This document shows positions 1 through 11,148 of a stretch of DNA of 64,000 bases, in pieces. The DNA is from Marsupella aquatica (taxonomy: Eukaryota; Marchantiophyta). The notes below the pieces were generated by a model. The model did no database searches, was not told where the DNA came from, and worked only from the letters and a program-made list of their open reading frames with translations. Position numbers and translations under genes: made by a program. The stretch spans positions 6,014,001 to 6,078,000 of the forward strand of contig OZ316894.1 of NCBI GenBank assembly GCA_973895155.1, given 5' to 3'. Position 1 is the first letter of the stretch, and the number at the start of each line of letters is the position of its first letter.

Positions 1-189
1 CTCAATTCGTGCTAAGTCATTACTTATCCAGTACCTTACTAAACTTAAAAGTCTGGACTATCAATTGATCCAGACGGTCAATTACCAACAACCTATGGAT
101 TGCCCACTGCAAGTGATGTGAAACACTGACGTTATCATTACATGAACACAATACTGCATATTGTTCGTAGTGTCTGCCAGATTGTTCAC

Positions 190-3100
190 CTGCCCATGAC
201 CATATTCACGACCAGCTTCATGGCAGCACCTTTCCCAACCTCCCCTAAATAGAATCTTGACTGCATTCCAGCAATCATTCAGGATGGAAACTGTTTAGCG
301 GGTGCTCGCTCACATAAATCCAACTGTATAGTGCAGATTATTCCAATTATATAGTGCAGAGAGGAACACGATCTATCGAAAGCAAACAAACAAGGCAAGA
401 GTCGTTTTTACCTTCCCCATCACATCCAGCATTGGTGAACTTTTATCATAAAGAGCTTCGTCTCCTGAAACAAAGAGGACACCCCATAGGTATAAGGAGA
501 CCCAGCTTTAGGAGTTGGCAACTACATAGTGGCAAATTAGATTCTGGCCTGAGCCAGAAAAAAATTCTGACCCTTAACCACCAATCTTTCAGTGCATAAG
601 CATTTCGAACCAAAGCTTCTATTTCCTGTGCTACATTGTGCGAACTAACCACCTGCCCGATAGACTCTTACAAAAGCGGCCCGGATGAACACTTCAGTTA
701 TAGAAGTCGTTCCAGTAAGAATAGTTGCGATGCTTAACGACAATGGTCTGCAACATCCGGAAATCGTACCTGCTGCGAGAAATATTAGGGCGCCATCTTC
801 TGCGGGCTTCTTTGAACCTGATACTGGAGCCTGCTCCACAACTAATCCACATTTCAGGCAACTCACCAATTTAGATTCTTTCTCTCAAAATTGGCACAAA
901 CAATACACTCAAAACAACACCGGAATTCTTGGGGTCCTACCTCGTCAGGTGTGAAGAGCCATAGCGGCAAACATAAGACAATGTATAGCAAATTCTTGAA
1001 CCAACTACGATTGATTTCACAATGTCGATATTTTCAAGCTCTCAAAAAGTATATGGTCAAAGAAACCACGCACGAAAATTACCTCAAGAAATTGGGCCCC
1101 AGTGGATCTTACACCGTCGGCAATGAGTTTTGAAGTTTCTACATCGACTGTTGATACATCAACGTACCTATCATACGAACAACGATTAATATTAATGGAG
1201 TAGTAACGCATTTTACTGCTGATACTGACAGTTCCAGAACCCACAAAACGTAAAGCCAACTCTACTCTTATAGAAGCAAAAATGAGCCTCATCTGCAGAA
1301 CGTACACAAATGAGTAGCCAAACTGTCGGAATTCTCTAATTCATAATAGTTTAGCCATCATTACTGAGCTAACCCAGTCAAAACTAAAGGCAGAGACGAC
1401 AACAGGAACAAACGGCCCGGTAAACTAACCCTTTATTTGGTCCAAGACCCTTCACTGCTCCGTCTTCTCCTAATGCAACAGCGATCTGCACCAAGTCTTC
1501 ACATATCAACCTTCAACATCGGCACAGATGTATGTCCATAAAGCAATGATCTCGTACTGAGTATCAGGACACACTCAGCAGACAATCGTTACTCCAAACG
1601 AACTAAGGATCACAAGTTCTGACTCGCAGTGCATAGTTCTGTCTTTACAAAAGTAATTTGACAGAGAATAGGTCATACCGCCGCAGCAGGGTCCGCCAGC
1701 ATTGCAAAGGTGATATCACAAGCAGCTGCTGTTTCTTGCGGTGATGATCCATACCTGTTGAAAGTGAGACGAGCTTCATCATTCAATGGTTTCTAAAATC
1801 ATCTGACCAGCAAAGTAGCTACTAGAACCCAGAATAAGGCCCTATGAGAGGTGGTGAGAAGGTAAATATCCTGAAGTTAACGAAACTTGTAGCTACATAT
1901 CCTTTCTATGCCACCAGTACTGTACATTTACTCGTATTAATGTGGAAAGAATGGACATGGTGTCGAACGAAGTAGATTGAAGCAACGGCAATAATTCAGC
2001 TGCAACTTTACAAGGTGTTGGAAACTTACTTCGCCCCTTCCTTGACAAGTACATCGCACTTGTTTGGAGTTCTGTTCCAGACAGTTACGCTATATCTTAA
2101 AACAGGAAACACAACGTCTCAGTCCCTATAATATTGCCCAAGCTGCAAGAGCTTCAATTCAGGTTAAATTGTTGACGCTGTAAGATCGGCACTCAGATGA
2201 ACTACGGCAGTACGTAGGCTTTCTAAAGTCTAGCAAATCTAAGAAATAATTCAAAACAACCCAATTTTTTGTGGAATCTTGGTATATAAAGTTGGCTCCA
2301 GAACGTCTACTCGAAGACCAATTCAAGATCGAGCCATACGTACAACAATGCTATGTTCAATTATGTAGCTTGTGCAGAACGCCGAAACCCTCTTAACATG
2401 GATTGATCCAATTAACATGATTTATCTAAACTTCAGCCCTTTGTTCTGAACTGTACTTAGGAATACACGTACCCTGCGTTGATAAGATTGCGGGCCATTG
2501 CAAAGCCCATTATCCCAAGTCCCAAAAAGCCAACAGCGGGCAGATTTTCAGTCTCACCTACACACAAAGTCCAAAGTAACTTTTTATAACAGGGAATTTG
2601 AAAGACTTGCACAGGAGCATAATTGAATCCATCCCACTTTCATACACTCCGCGGGCTCCATCCAAAACACAACGTTGTTCATTTTCAAATACGCGGTTCT
2701 AAGGGAATATACACTAAAAATTATGAAGATATTCTGCCACCTTAACTTCGAGATCAGTATTAAACCAAAATTATAACTTCTGATTTTCAATATATGAAGT
2801 CCCATCCCTGTTTCATACACCTCATTGAATGCAAATGTGTCCTCGATTTTTAGTCTATGGTTCTAATAGAACTGGAAATGATTCCATGAAATTCAAGCCC
2901 TCCCAAATTCATTGTTTCTCACCAACTTGTCGATTGCATTAAAACTTGTCGATTGCATTTAGTGCTCAAAAATGAAGATCAGTTCAATCTAGAACAAGAT
3001 GATGAACCATCACCAAAAACAAAGCTGCTCCACTCAAAATCGAAGATATTCGGAGAGAGAAAAATGGGGATAGCTGAATTGCCTGGGGAGCTTTACTGTA

Positions 3101-3552
3101 CTAGACGGGCAGGTTGGCACGAGAAAACAAAGCCAGACCCTCGAAATTGAGCCGAAATTTAAAGCACAATTCTCAGTCAACAAAAGGAAAGCATTCCCTA
3201 CATGAAAGAACTCTAAACTAATCGTCCGATCTCAACGCGTACCAGAAGCTCCAGAACCTGAGCTGGCACGGGCATTGCAGGTTCGAGAAGGGGGAATGAG
3301 GGGCAGACAACGATGGCGACAAGACAGAGCGTGGCCGGTGAGATTGACGAGCGGATGCTGCAAGCCTAGCGATGGCGACAATCTCCATCCCAGCTGCTGC
3401 TGCAGAGGCGGGAGAAATGCTGATTTCGCTGTTGGGCACAACGATAAATTACTACTCAGATTGGGCGGAGTGTGTAGCGAGCACATGAGGGTCATTTCGC
3501 CCTGCAATGGAGTTGTGTGTGCGTGCGCTGAAATCATCGATGCTCTCTCCAT
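190..3552 (-). CDS. GLYR: Glyoxylate/succinic semialdehyde reductase (GLYR), 5' nine exons, partial
   Basis: NADPH-dependent reductase of glyoxylate and succinic semialdehyde, beta-hydroxyacid dehydrogenase family. Exons on the minus strand: 3243-3552, 2473-2557, 2030-2095, 1679-1754, 1430-1485, 1083-1167, 770-830, 412-464, 190-260. All junctions are GT/AG and the phases add up without a break, giving about 287 codons in the window. Visible motifs in order: Rossmann loop VGFLGLGIMGFAMARN, VTVWNRTPNKCD, a CDITFAMLADP segment, GYVDVSTVDVETS, the substrate loop PVSGSKKPAEDG, and AAMKLVVNMVMG, which carries the family's catalytic lysine. The first exon encodes about 100 residues rich in Ser, Pro and Arg before the Rossmann fold, which suggests a plastid or mitochondrial transit peptide as in the organellar GLYR2 type. 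ATG 3552 is the first ATG after an in-frame stop. The last exon ends in phase 2 at 190; the C-terminal half lies beyond the left edge. Confidence 0.93.
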
Positions 3553-4129
3553 CGCCACGAGAAAGTTCGTCCAGTGCAGAATAATGGATCACTTCCTTCT
3601 TTTCGGAAACTCCACCTCTCTTCTCATCCAGCGTTCTCAAGGTTTAACCTCAGGTTAAGCTCAGGCTAAGCTGAGTTAAACTCAGGAACCCCGATTAGAT
3701 GTCAACTGTACTTTTCTGTCGTGCGTTGCCAATAAGTGAACTCTCTCTAAGTGCACCCTCCAGGGAAAGTCATTGAACCCAACCCTGAACTGATAATGCA
3801 CTCCACTTTTATTTTATTTGTCTGGTATGCACTCTGTTCTAAGTGGATAAGTATGATGTAAGTAAGTGCAAGATTTAACACCTGGATAGGTTTGATTTAA
3901 ATAAGTGCAAGATTTAACACCTGGATAGGTTTGATTTAAATAAGTGCAAGATTTAACACCTGGATAAGTTTGATTTAAGTAAGTCCAAGATTTAACACCT
4001 TGCCTTCCTCTATAAAATTTAAGATTGTAAGTTCACTCAATCAAATCCGGGCAATACTTTGTAAGTGGAATATAGACACTTCAGATATTGCCGCTACATA
4101 CAAGAAAACCTGGTGGATGCAGGTCATAA
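3553..4129. other. Intergenic, upstream side of GLYR
   Basis: Holds the presumed promoter and 5' leader of the minus-strand GLYR gene (next to 3553) and then AT-rich sequence with the 39-bp tandem repeat listed separately. A string of short AGGTTAA/AGGCTAA-like direct repeats lies at about 3640-3685. No convincing coding sequence is seen. Confidence 0.5.
3863..4002. repeat. 39-bp tandem repeat, about 3.5 copies
   Basis: Copies start at 3863, 3902, 3941 and 3980 (the last is partial). Each begins TAAGTGCAAGATTTAACACC. The first three are nearly identical; the later ones carry single-base changes (GGATAGG to GGATAAG, AAGTGC to AAGTCC), so the array looks young. Confidence 0.95.
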
Positions 4130-4765
4130 TAGTTAGTCAATAGGGCGTCTCAAACATTGCAGGACGCGGAATTTTTCCACGCCCGGAAGTTCGCGGCGCG
4201 GGACGCAGGCACAAAGTGTGCGACCGTCCGAGTTGGCTTCCGCACTTTTGCGCCCGGGTTTTTCCGCCAACCCGGGAGGCCGCGGATATGGGTTTAGGCT
4301 CAGGTACGACCTGACCATGGTTAACTGTATTCAACGCCTCCACTTGCTGCGCCGTGCCAAGCCACATCAGTCTCAGGCATTGAGGAAGGAATCGGGAGAA
4401 CGTTGAGCGCTCGACATTTTTGAACTCGAGCGCATCGAGTATCAACGCATCCTGTGTGCTCGAACTTTCACTTTCCACGATCTTTGCAGTGGGCAGAAAC
4501 CAAGCATTTCGTGCAACCATCGATTATCAGTCTGATAAGTGTCAGGGCGAGGGCGACTACTGAAGCAGCTCGACATTATTGTGTGCGAGTGGAGTACCGG
4601 CAAGCCGTGTGGGAGTTGCTGAGAAGAAGTACTTGCTGGAGGTGAGTCGCTCATCTCCGTATTGACATTTCCTAATAATGCAAGCCTTTTTTAAAATGAG
4701 GTTGAGGCGGAGACGCTGGCCGTGGATTAGCTGATTTCGGGCGTTCTTTTTCTCTTGCTCAGGCC

Positions 4766-5413
4766 ATGGCTCAGTGGACACCCATTTCAGACGTTGAGAA
4801 GGACAGGGTTGCTGGGAAATTCGAAAAATACCCCCCCTCCCTGGTCTGGGCCGCTAACTATGTTGCACGTAATCCATATCCCCGGAAATTTATATACTCT
4901 GCTTGTCCACATGTAACAGACAATGGACTTATCTGTGGGAAATCCCTTGAGTTCGGACCTCGTTGTGGCCATACATCACCAGGCCAGGCAAAGTTTAGAT
5001 TCCAGCTTGTTTTATTTGATGCAGCACATGGACCTTGCAAACCTACGAAGGCATTAATTTGGGATACTGCCTGCACTTTGTTGAACACCTCTGCATTTGA
5101 GTTCAGTAGACTGACTAAACTAGACCAGTTAAGTTTGGTTGAGTCAATTGTACAAAAATGTCCCAAGCTTCAGGTATCATTTGAAGTTAGGGGACACGAA
5201 TTGCACGTCCAACGGCTGGTCATTGTTGATAGTGTTGTCTGTATGATAAGTCCCCAATATGTTGGATCTTCCAGTACCATGAGCCCTGACTTTAGGACAC
5301 CCAAGAAGGACCCAGAAAACGCTTCCCCTAGTACTCCTGCTAAGCATACCAGTGCCAAAAAAATACTTGCAGACCTCATTGAGCAATTGACGGGGGCTGA
5401 TCTAGATGACTGA
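4766..5413 (+). CDS. RPA-like OB-fold protein carried by a Harbinger-like transposon
   Basis: A 215-aa ORF starting ATGGCTCAG. Residues about 30-160 resemble the C-terminal DNA-binding domain of replication protein A large subunits: a Tyr-x2-Cys-Pro start (YSACPH), a spread Cys/His set (C47, C57, C67, H69) where the RPA zinc ribbon sits, then KFRFQLVLFDAAHG, which matches the OB-fold strand 'F.L...D..G', and a helical segment where RPA has its 'L' and 'F' contacts. The last ~55 residues are polar and Pro/Ser/Lys-rich, then acidic. An AATAAA at 5509 could end its transcript. It lies 230 bp upstream of, and in line with, a Harbinger-type transposase, so I infer it belongs to the element. A captured host gene fragment is the alternative. 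The domain call is from motif recall, not a search. Confidence 0.55.
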   Translation: MAQWTPISDVEKDRVAGKFEKYPPSLVWAANYVARNPYPRKFIYSACPHVTDNGLICGKSLEFGPRCGHTSPGQAKFRFQLVLFDAAHGPCKPTKALIWDTACTLLNTSAFEFSRLTKLDQLSLVESIVQKCPKLQVSFEVRGHELHVQRLVIVDSVVCMISPQYVGSSSTMSPDFRTPKKDPENASPSTPAKHTSAKKILADLIEQLTGADLDD

Positions 5414-5645
5414 AATCTAATCTTGTTGGAGATACAGACATTTGTGGCTGGTTGTCATTGGGTTTCAAGGACACCAAAACCACTGTACTGTACTCTGTTC
5501 TTTTGAGAAATAAAGTGTATTGCCTCCTGTGTGTGAATTTGTTGGTGAATTTAAGTCTCTGGAGTTCTCCATCTCAATTTCAGTACTATATTTACCATAT
5601 TTCTTAGCACATGATGTATTCCTTCAAACGGTGTTGCAGGAAACC

Positions 5646-7165
5646 ATGCCTCGAGTTTCTGAGAGGCAATATCAGTTGAGACTTGTGAAGCAAAAGCTTG
5701 AAGTCACTTTGGCTTTACAAGACTCCGCATCCGACTCTGATGTGGACTCCATCCAGGGGACTATTGGTTCTCTAGAGAATATCGGCTCTGGTTGTTTCTC
5801 CAGCGAATCAGATGATGCTGACACTGGTAACTTGGATTCCTCATCTGAATCTGAAACGGAGGACAATGTTGGTGACTGTGAAGCGAACCCAAAAGACCTA
5901 TTGGAGTTGTACTTTATTTTGTACAACTCAAGGTACTTGGTTCCCCGACATGTAACACCTAAGTCTAATGAATTTGCAACTCAGTTTTTCCATAATTTAC
6001 CAGACAGATTATTTAGGCAGCTCACCCGCATGACCAAAACTTCATTCTTTACTCTTGTGGACCTTATAACCCCACACCTTGTGTTTCAGAATGATTCCTT
6101 TTGTCAGCAGGCACCAATTGTTCGCCAGTTGGCTGTTTGCCTAGATCGCCTAGGCCATGACGGTAATGGGGCATGCTTGAACCACATGATCCCCACATGG
6201 GGGGTCAGCAATGGGAGTCTCATAAACTTTTCCAATAGGTGTTTCAAAGCCCTGGAGAATGTGCTTGACGATTACATACAGTGGCCTACATCACGAGAGC
6301 GAGCAGTTTTGAGCCAGGAGTTTGCTGCACATGGGTTTCCAGGCTGTGTTGGCCTTATAGACGGTTCTCTTCTTCCCCTAGCCCAACGTCCATTTGCTCA
6401 CGGGGAATGCTACTATGACCGAAAGAGCAGATACTCTATGAATGTACAGGTGGTGTGTGACAACAAAAGGAAAATTTTGTATATGTTCTCAGGTACTTGT
6501 ACCCCTCTAAACATACTTGCCTTATTGTAATTCAGGCTGTATAGACCTGTTGCTAATGTTTAGGGTACTACTTATTATGAACTGGAATTGTTGTGCATTT
6601 TGCAGGAATGCCTGGGTCATGCTCTGACTTGACTTGCCTATGAAAATCGCCTCTATGGAGCTTCTGCACTGATGTCAACAGTAACAACCTATTTGAAGAG
6701 GGGCAGTACATCTTAGGGGACAGTGGGTACCATGCATTACCTCATCTTGTGTGTGCCTTCAAGAGGGCTGACATGATTCTTGATAAGGAGGATTTTAATA
6801 CCTGTGTGGCCAAGTGCCGTGTGACCAATGAACATTGCATAGGAGTGCTTAAATCATGGTGGCATTCTCTTAAGGAGGTTAGGACTCAATTAAATAGGCC
6901 CAAAGATAGTGTCTGGCTGGTAACGTGGGTTTCTCTATGTGGGAAGTTACATAATTATGTAATTTCCCAAAATGATTTGTGGACTGAGGCAGATGAGGCA
7001 GAAGACATATTGCCCAATGAAGAAGAGGTGGGACGCCGTGGTTCTGGACGAGTGTCAAGGCGTGGAATAGTACAGGCAGGAAATAGTCTACTTGTGAGGG
7101 TCATGGACCATGCCCTTCAATTCAATCGCAGACCAGGCAGATTCTTGTACTCAGAACGAGACTGA
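5646..7165 (+). pseudogene. PIF/Harbinger-type DDE transposase, frameshifted
   Basis: Cut-and-paste transposase of the PIF/Harbinger superfamily. Exon 1 is 5646-6492; the intron 6493-6605 is GT/AG and in phase; the rest reads on to 7165. The N-terminus is acidic and Ser-rich (residues 25-80), then a helical segment, then the catalytic core: GFPGCVGLIDGS (first Asp), YDRKSRYSMNVQVVCD, the SGMPGSCSD block (second Asp), GDSGYHAL, and NEHCIGVLKSWW, whose Glu is the likely third catalytic residue. At about 6625-6650, just after GSCSD, the frame is lost: the following SPLWSFC and GDSGYHAL blocks are in another frame behind a TGA. This allele is therefore unlikely to be active. A second unannotated intron here is less likely because the conserved residues abut. 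Confidence 0.8.
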
Positions 7166-7427
7166 GTGGTTTGTACTTGCCAAGCAGTCAATCACACACT
7201 TGTTTGACTACAGTGGTGATGTGATATGGGTTGTCGAAGGCGAAGGACCTTATGAAAGGGTTGACTGGTTACTACTACTTATGTTCGTGGCCGAGTTTGG
7301 TTTTTTCTTAGTGCTATTCTTGGAGCTTTTTTGTGGCTGTTCGTGGACAGCACTTTCTCCTCTAACAAGGTCAATCGGTTGGGAGAGCGATAGCGAGCAT
7401 TGCCCTAACCTGAACGACTTTCGTAAC

Positions 7428-7844
7428 ATGGAGAACCAACATCCCCCATTGTGGCTCATTGACACCGAGGACTTTGCCACAGACCGATTTTTCTTGGGCA
7501 TCTGGAATTTTCCGACCTGGCCAAGACGAGTTCGGGAGTGGTTTGAGGAGTATTTTGGACAAGTTCACAACTTTCAGAATACATGGCGATCTGTGCAAGT
7601 GCTCTGCATTGATTGGGATAAGTTCTTTGACTTTGCACATGAAGTCTTGGAAGCTGATAGCAGTGACGACAAATGCAGCTTTACCTCCACGATGACAGAG
7701 CTAGTGAGCTCCATTTCAGATGATGGTGATGTCGGTACAAGTGCTGCAGACTCGGCCGTGGAGAGCTCGAGTGGTTGTGTTCAGGCTAAATGGGAGGTGC
7801 CAGGCCATTCAGATTGTGCAAATGGGCAGGGCGGTCGTCCATGA
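7428..7844 (+). CDS. Unrecognised ORF downstream of the transposase
   Basis: The open frame is continuous from 7110 to 7844; the first ATG past the transposase is 7428, giving 138 aa. The protein has a Trp/Phe-rich half (WNFPTWPRRVREWFEEYFG) and an acidic Ser/Asp tail (about residues 85-115). I recognise no family. It lies inside the Harbinger-like element between the transposase and the convergent Myb-like ORF, so it may be an accessory transposon protein or chance. Confidence 0.25.
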   Translation: MENQHPPLWLIDTEDFATDRFFLGIWNFPTWPRRVREWFEEYFGQVHNFQNTWRSVQVLCIDWDKFFDFAHEVLEADSSDDKCSFTSTMTELVSSISDDGDVGTSAADSAVESSSGCVQAKWEVPGHSDCANGQGGRP

Positions 7845-8924
7845 CTTCCCCATTTACGGAGGCTTTTCCCATTTGGGCGATTGTAGCTTGAGTGCTACTT
7901 CGGTTGCGCTGCGTTCCTAACAGATGGCGTTTAGGGGTCCACAGACCTTCGTAATATTGGGGGTTTTTTGGCTAGGCAGCATACTAGCTCGGTGATTTCG
8001 GAAGCTCTAGCGCAGGTTGTAACTTCATAAGGACAGAGTTGTCCTTCACTATGTATAATGCCTGCCCTTTTTGTAAAGAAATATTCATTTTTGTAACGTT
8101 GTATTCCTCTCTGTTTGACTTGGAACCCTACTCGCATTTTTCTCACAGGCTGTGTTCTTAGATTGTGAATTGCATGGGGTCATCAACCAATGTTGGTTTT
8201 CTTTACCGAGCGTTTGACTGTCAGAACTTGTTCTGCGCTATCTGATGGTGGATCGTGCAAAGTCAATGTTGGGTGGGTAGGATTATAAATGCTCCTTGCA
8301 GCTCAAGAGGTTGCGGCTCATTTTGGCCGGTTATCGCTCATTCTGATTGCCTCTAATTTTGGGCGAGAGAGCGCATCACACAAGGATAGGATTGCAGAAA
8401 CCTCTTATGGACTTTATGTTCTCTGCAAATCATAGAGAGTATGTGGCAGAGAAGGAGGAGCCAAAGACGATTGAGTGTTGACGAGGTTGAGGAGAAAGAA
8501 AAGGGTTCAGGTTGACAAGTCTCTCTGCTAGATTGAAGAAGAAGACTCACGACAGTGAGAAGTCTTCAACAGCAAGCATCCATCCCGAAAGGTAAGATGG
8601 CAAGATATCAGATTCCTTGCAAGGTGGGAAAAACTCAGCACACATCCACAGAAAGCACTCTTTTGCACACGACATGGTCAAACAAAAGGTGAACAGGTTG
8701 CACACATTTTACGCACATTCACATTTCACACCGATGAAATTGGGCCTAAACTCATGAAGTGTCAAAGGCGAATCGAAGGCGATTCTTGCATTTATACAGA
8801 ACAAACACAATGAATAATAGTGACTCATCAAATTGTGTGTGCACACACAATCTTGTACTTTTATAACTAATCAGAACTAAAAAAGACAAATATAAGAAAA
8901 CCTCACAGAGCTCTGTGAAAATTC
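7845..8924. other. Interior noncoding part of the Harbinger-like element
   Basis: About 1 kb between the two convergent transposon ORF groups. No conserved coding signal was seen on either strand; the small open frames contain no recognisable motifs. Confidence 0.4.
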
Positions 8925-10416
8925 CTAATGCAAATCGACCCCTTCTTCTTCAGTTGTCGCAGTTGTAGCATTGGTCCGACAACTCGGTGCCTGATTTTGT
9001 GTATGCAAGCCAGGGATTGTGCCCTCATTCAGGCCAGGAATGACTTGCATCAAAGTCAGCATTTCCTGAGGTGTTCGGTTGGAACGGATGAGCTTGGTGA
9101 AGAGTGTTGCCGACTGTTGAGACCTCAACAAAGTCAATTGAATGTCCAGATCAATTCTAGCCCTCTTCTCCTCATGTTTTCTCTGCAGCCTATCCCTCTG
9201 TTTCCCTTCCTTTGCCAATAACTCTCGTGCTTCCCTTCTGTCAGCCAGTTCTTGACTCTTCCATTTATCTTTAGTTTCAATGAGTTGTTGTCGAAAGACA
9301 TTTTTCTCAGCCAGCTTTTCCATGTAAACTTCTGCCAAATTCGGTCGGGACGTAGCCTGTGAAGGACCCTGCTTCCTTACATTCCTCCTATTGTGATTTG
9401 ATCTGTCGGCAGTGGGATTACTTGGCGGAGCAGTGGGGGCTCGTGAAGCCTGCCATCTTGGGTGTAACAAAAAGTGGGATCTCCAAAAGCAGTTGGGTCT
9501 GCTTCCGACCTTACCCCTAGAACATCGTTTGGTTCTGACTGTGTGGTGTTCGGCTCCGTCTGTGGACTATCATTGGAAGTCGGCTGGAATTCAAATTGTG
9601 AGTCTCCACCCTCTTCGCAAAAATATGTGGGACACATGATAAGTCATTACCTCGTTCCAATGAGAGCACAGAGTATATATGCATCATGTAAACATCATGT
9701 AAACGGTCTGCGGATCCCTCACACATACCTGGTGCCACCGAGTCCTGGTCCGCAGCTCCGTCATAGTCCTCTTGATCTTCATCCTCAGATCCTACATCCA
9801 CAAACAGCTCGGGCAGTCCAGGCAATCCAACAGACGCTGTGGCAGGAGGAGCCACATTTGCCCTCTCTCCATACAGCGCATGCATTCTCTGGAAGTGAGG
9901 GCAGATCTTGTCTAGTTTGTCCTCCATCGTCATTCCTGCCCGAAGCTCCGCCATTGATAACCCAGCTCCAGAATCATTCTTCATGGCCAGAGCCTCCTTG
10001 TATTTCTTAACGTAGCGTTGGAACCTTTTTCCCAAATTGTCTCCCGTGGCTACAAATTTTGGGAAACCATTCGAATGGAGATGAACCAGCATGAGCTTGA
10101 ACACAGTTTTCTTGGAAGGGTGCCTTGTCCCCACAGGAACCCTACGAGATGATCCATTGAGCATTGCAAAATTGTCTGCATCTTCAAGCTAGTCCACGAT
10201 CTTACCCAAGTCAGTAGCCGTGAGCTTCCGATTGACATCGCTTCCAGCAAAAGGATGGGAGTTGGAGGCAACCATGTCTGTTGCGTGTTGATTCACCTGA
10301 GAGTCTACGACTACTGGATCCAAAGGCACTCCCAATCCAGACAAGTCTGAAAATCTAACAACAGAACCCCACATCGAATTAGCCATATCTCCTCTTTCAT
10401 TGCCCGACTTCAACAT
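8925..10416 (-). pseudogene. Myb/SANT-trihelix-like protein of a Harbinger element, broken
   Basis: DNA-binding partner of the type Harbinger elements encode beside the transposase. The reading starts at ATG 10416. The centre reads KLTATDLGKIVD, stop, then on in the same frame through TVFKLMLVHLHSNG, GKRFQRYVKKYKEA and TMEDKLDKICPHFQRMHALYGER, a helix-rich block typical of plant trihelix-like transposon proteins. An acidic stretch follows, then an in-phase GT/AG intron (9613-9728), a Gln/Asn/Pro-rich linker and a C-terminal coiled coil of about 100 residues rich in Lys, Arg and Glu (9000-9300). Two lesions are visible: an in-frame TAG at 10189-10191 and a one-base shift in a T run near 9475. 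It is convergent with the transposase 1.8 kb away. Confidence 0.65.
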
Positions 10417-11148
10417 GGAAAATTAGGAAAGCTCAAACTCTCATATCATACAGGGGGGAAGGTTGAATTTTGAAATGTCGCGCAATTGCACCAGAACCAG
10501 ACAAGATGTTGCAAACTAAAGTCGGTGCAGGGGTTCAAACGGAATGGGGCGAGCTTTCGTTAACCGCAAATAAAACAAACTTTAGGGCGGGCCGCGGCTC
10601 CTGTCAAACGTCCCCCCCTAGTTTCCACCAGCCCAAAAAGTGGGTCCCAGCCGGTGTTACGGGCGCAAATATTTGCGGTCATGTGCCCGCGGCCATCCAC
10701 GAGGACTTAATGTTCTTGAACCATGACTAGTGGTATGAAGTACTCCGCCAAGCGAAGTGAACATACCTAACAGTATTGGGTCTGCATATTGTCGCATGTT
10801 GCAGCATCACCTAGTACACTCCATAATTTGGTCCAATCTACCACTCACCAAGCGTAGATCTTGATGAGATATTTGGCTGGGAAAAATCTGCATTAGAAAA
10901 TGATGAATATTTAGTTAACAGCAAACAAACAAAAATTGTTGCGATCTCATGAGTTGGTAGCATTGTTTCAAATATTCAAATCATTCTGGCAGGTTTGGGT
11001 GGGCCGAGGATAGTACTAGGGACAGGCAAAGGTTGAATATAGAAAAGCATAATTATGGAGCCCAGCTCGAGGGTTACTTCCACGAAAGTGATATAATATC
11101 AAATGCGACAAAGTATAGGACCATTTCAATGGTTTTTACATAAAACTT
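10417..11148. other. Right flank of the Harbinger-like element
   Basis: A GC-rich stretch (about 10540-10710) resembles in composition, but not in sequence, the GC-rich stretch at 4150-4290. I could not identify matching terminal inverted repeats, so the element's ends are unproven. The rest is plain intergenic sequence. Confidence 0.35.

Noticed and set aside
4130-10740. Terminal inverted repeats for the Harbinger-like element
   Set aside because: I compared the GC-rich flanks near 4150 and 10700 and found no convincing match, so element ends are not claimed.
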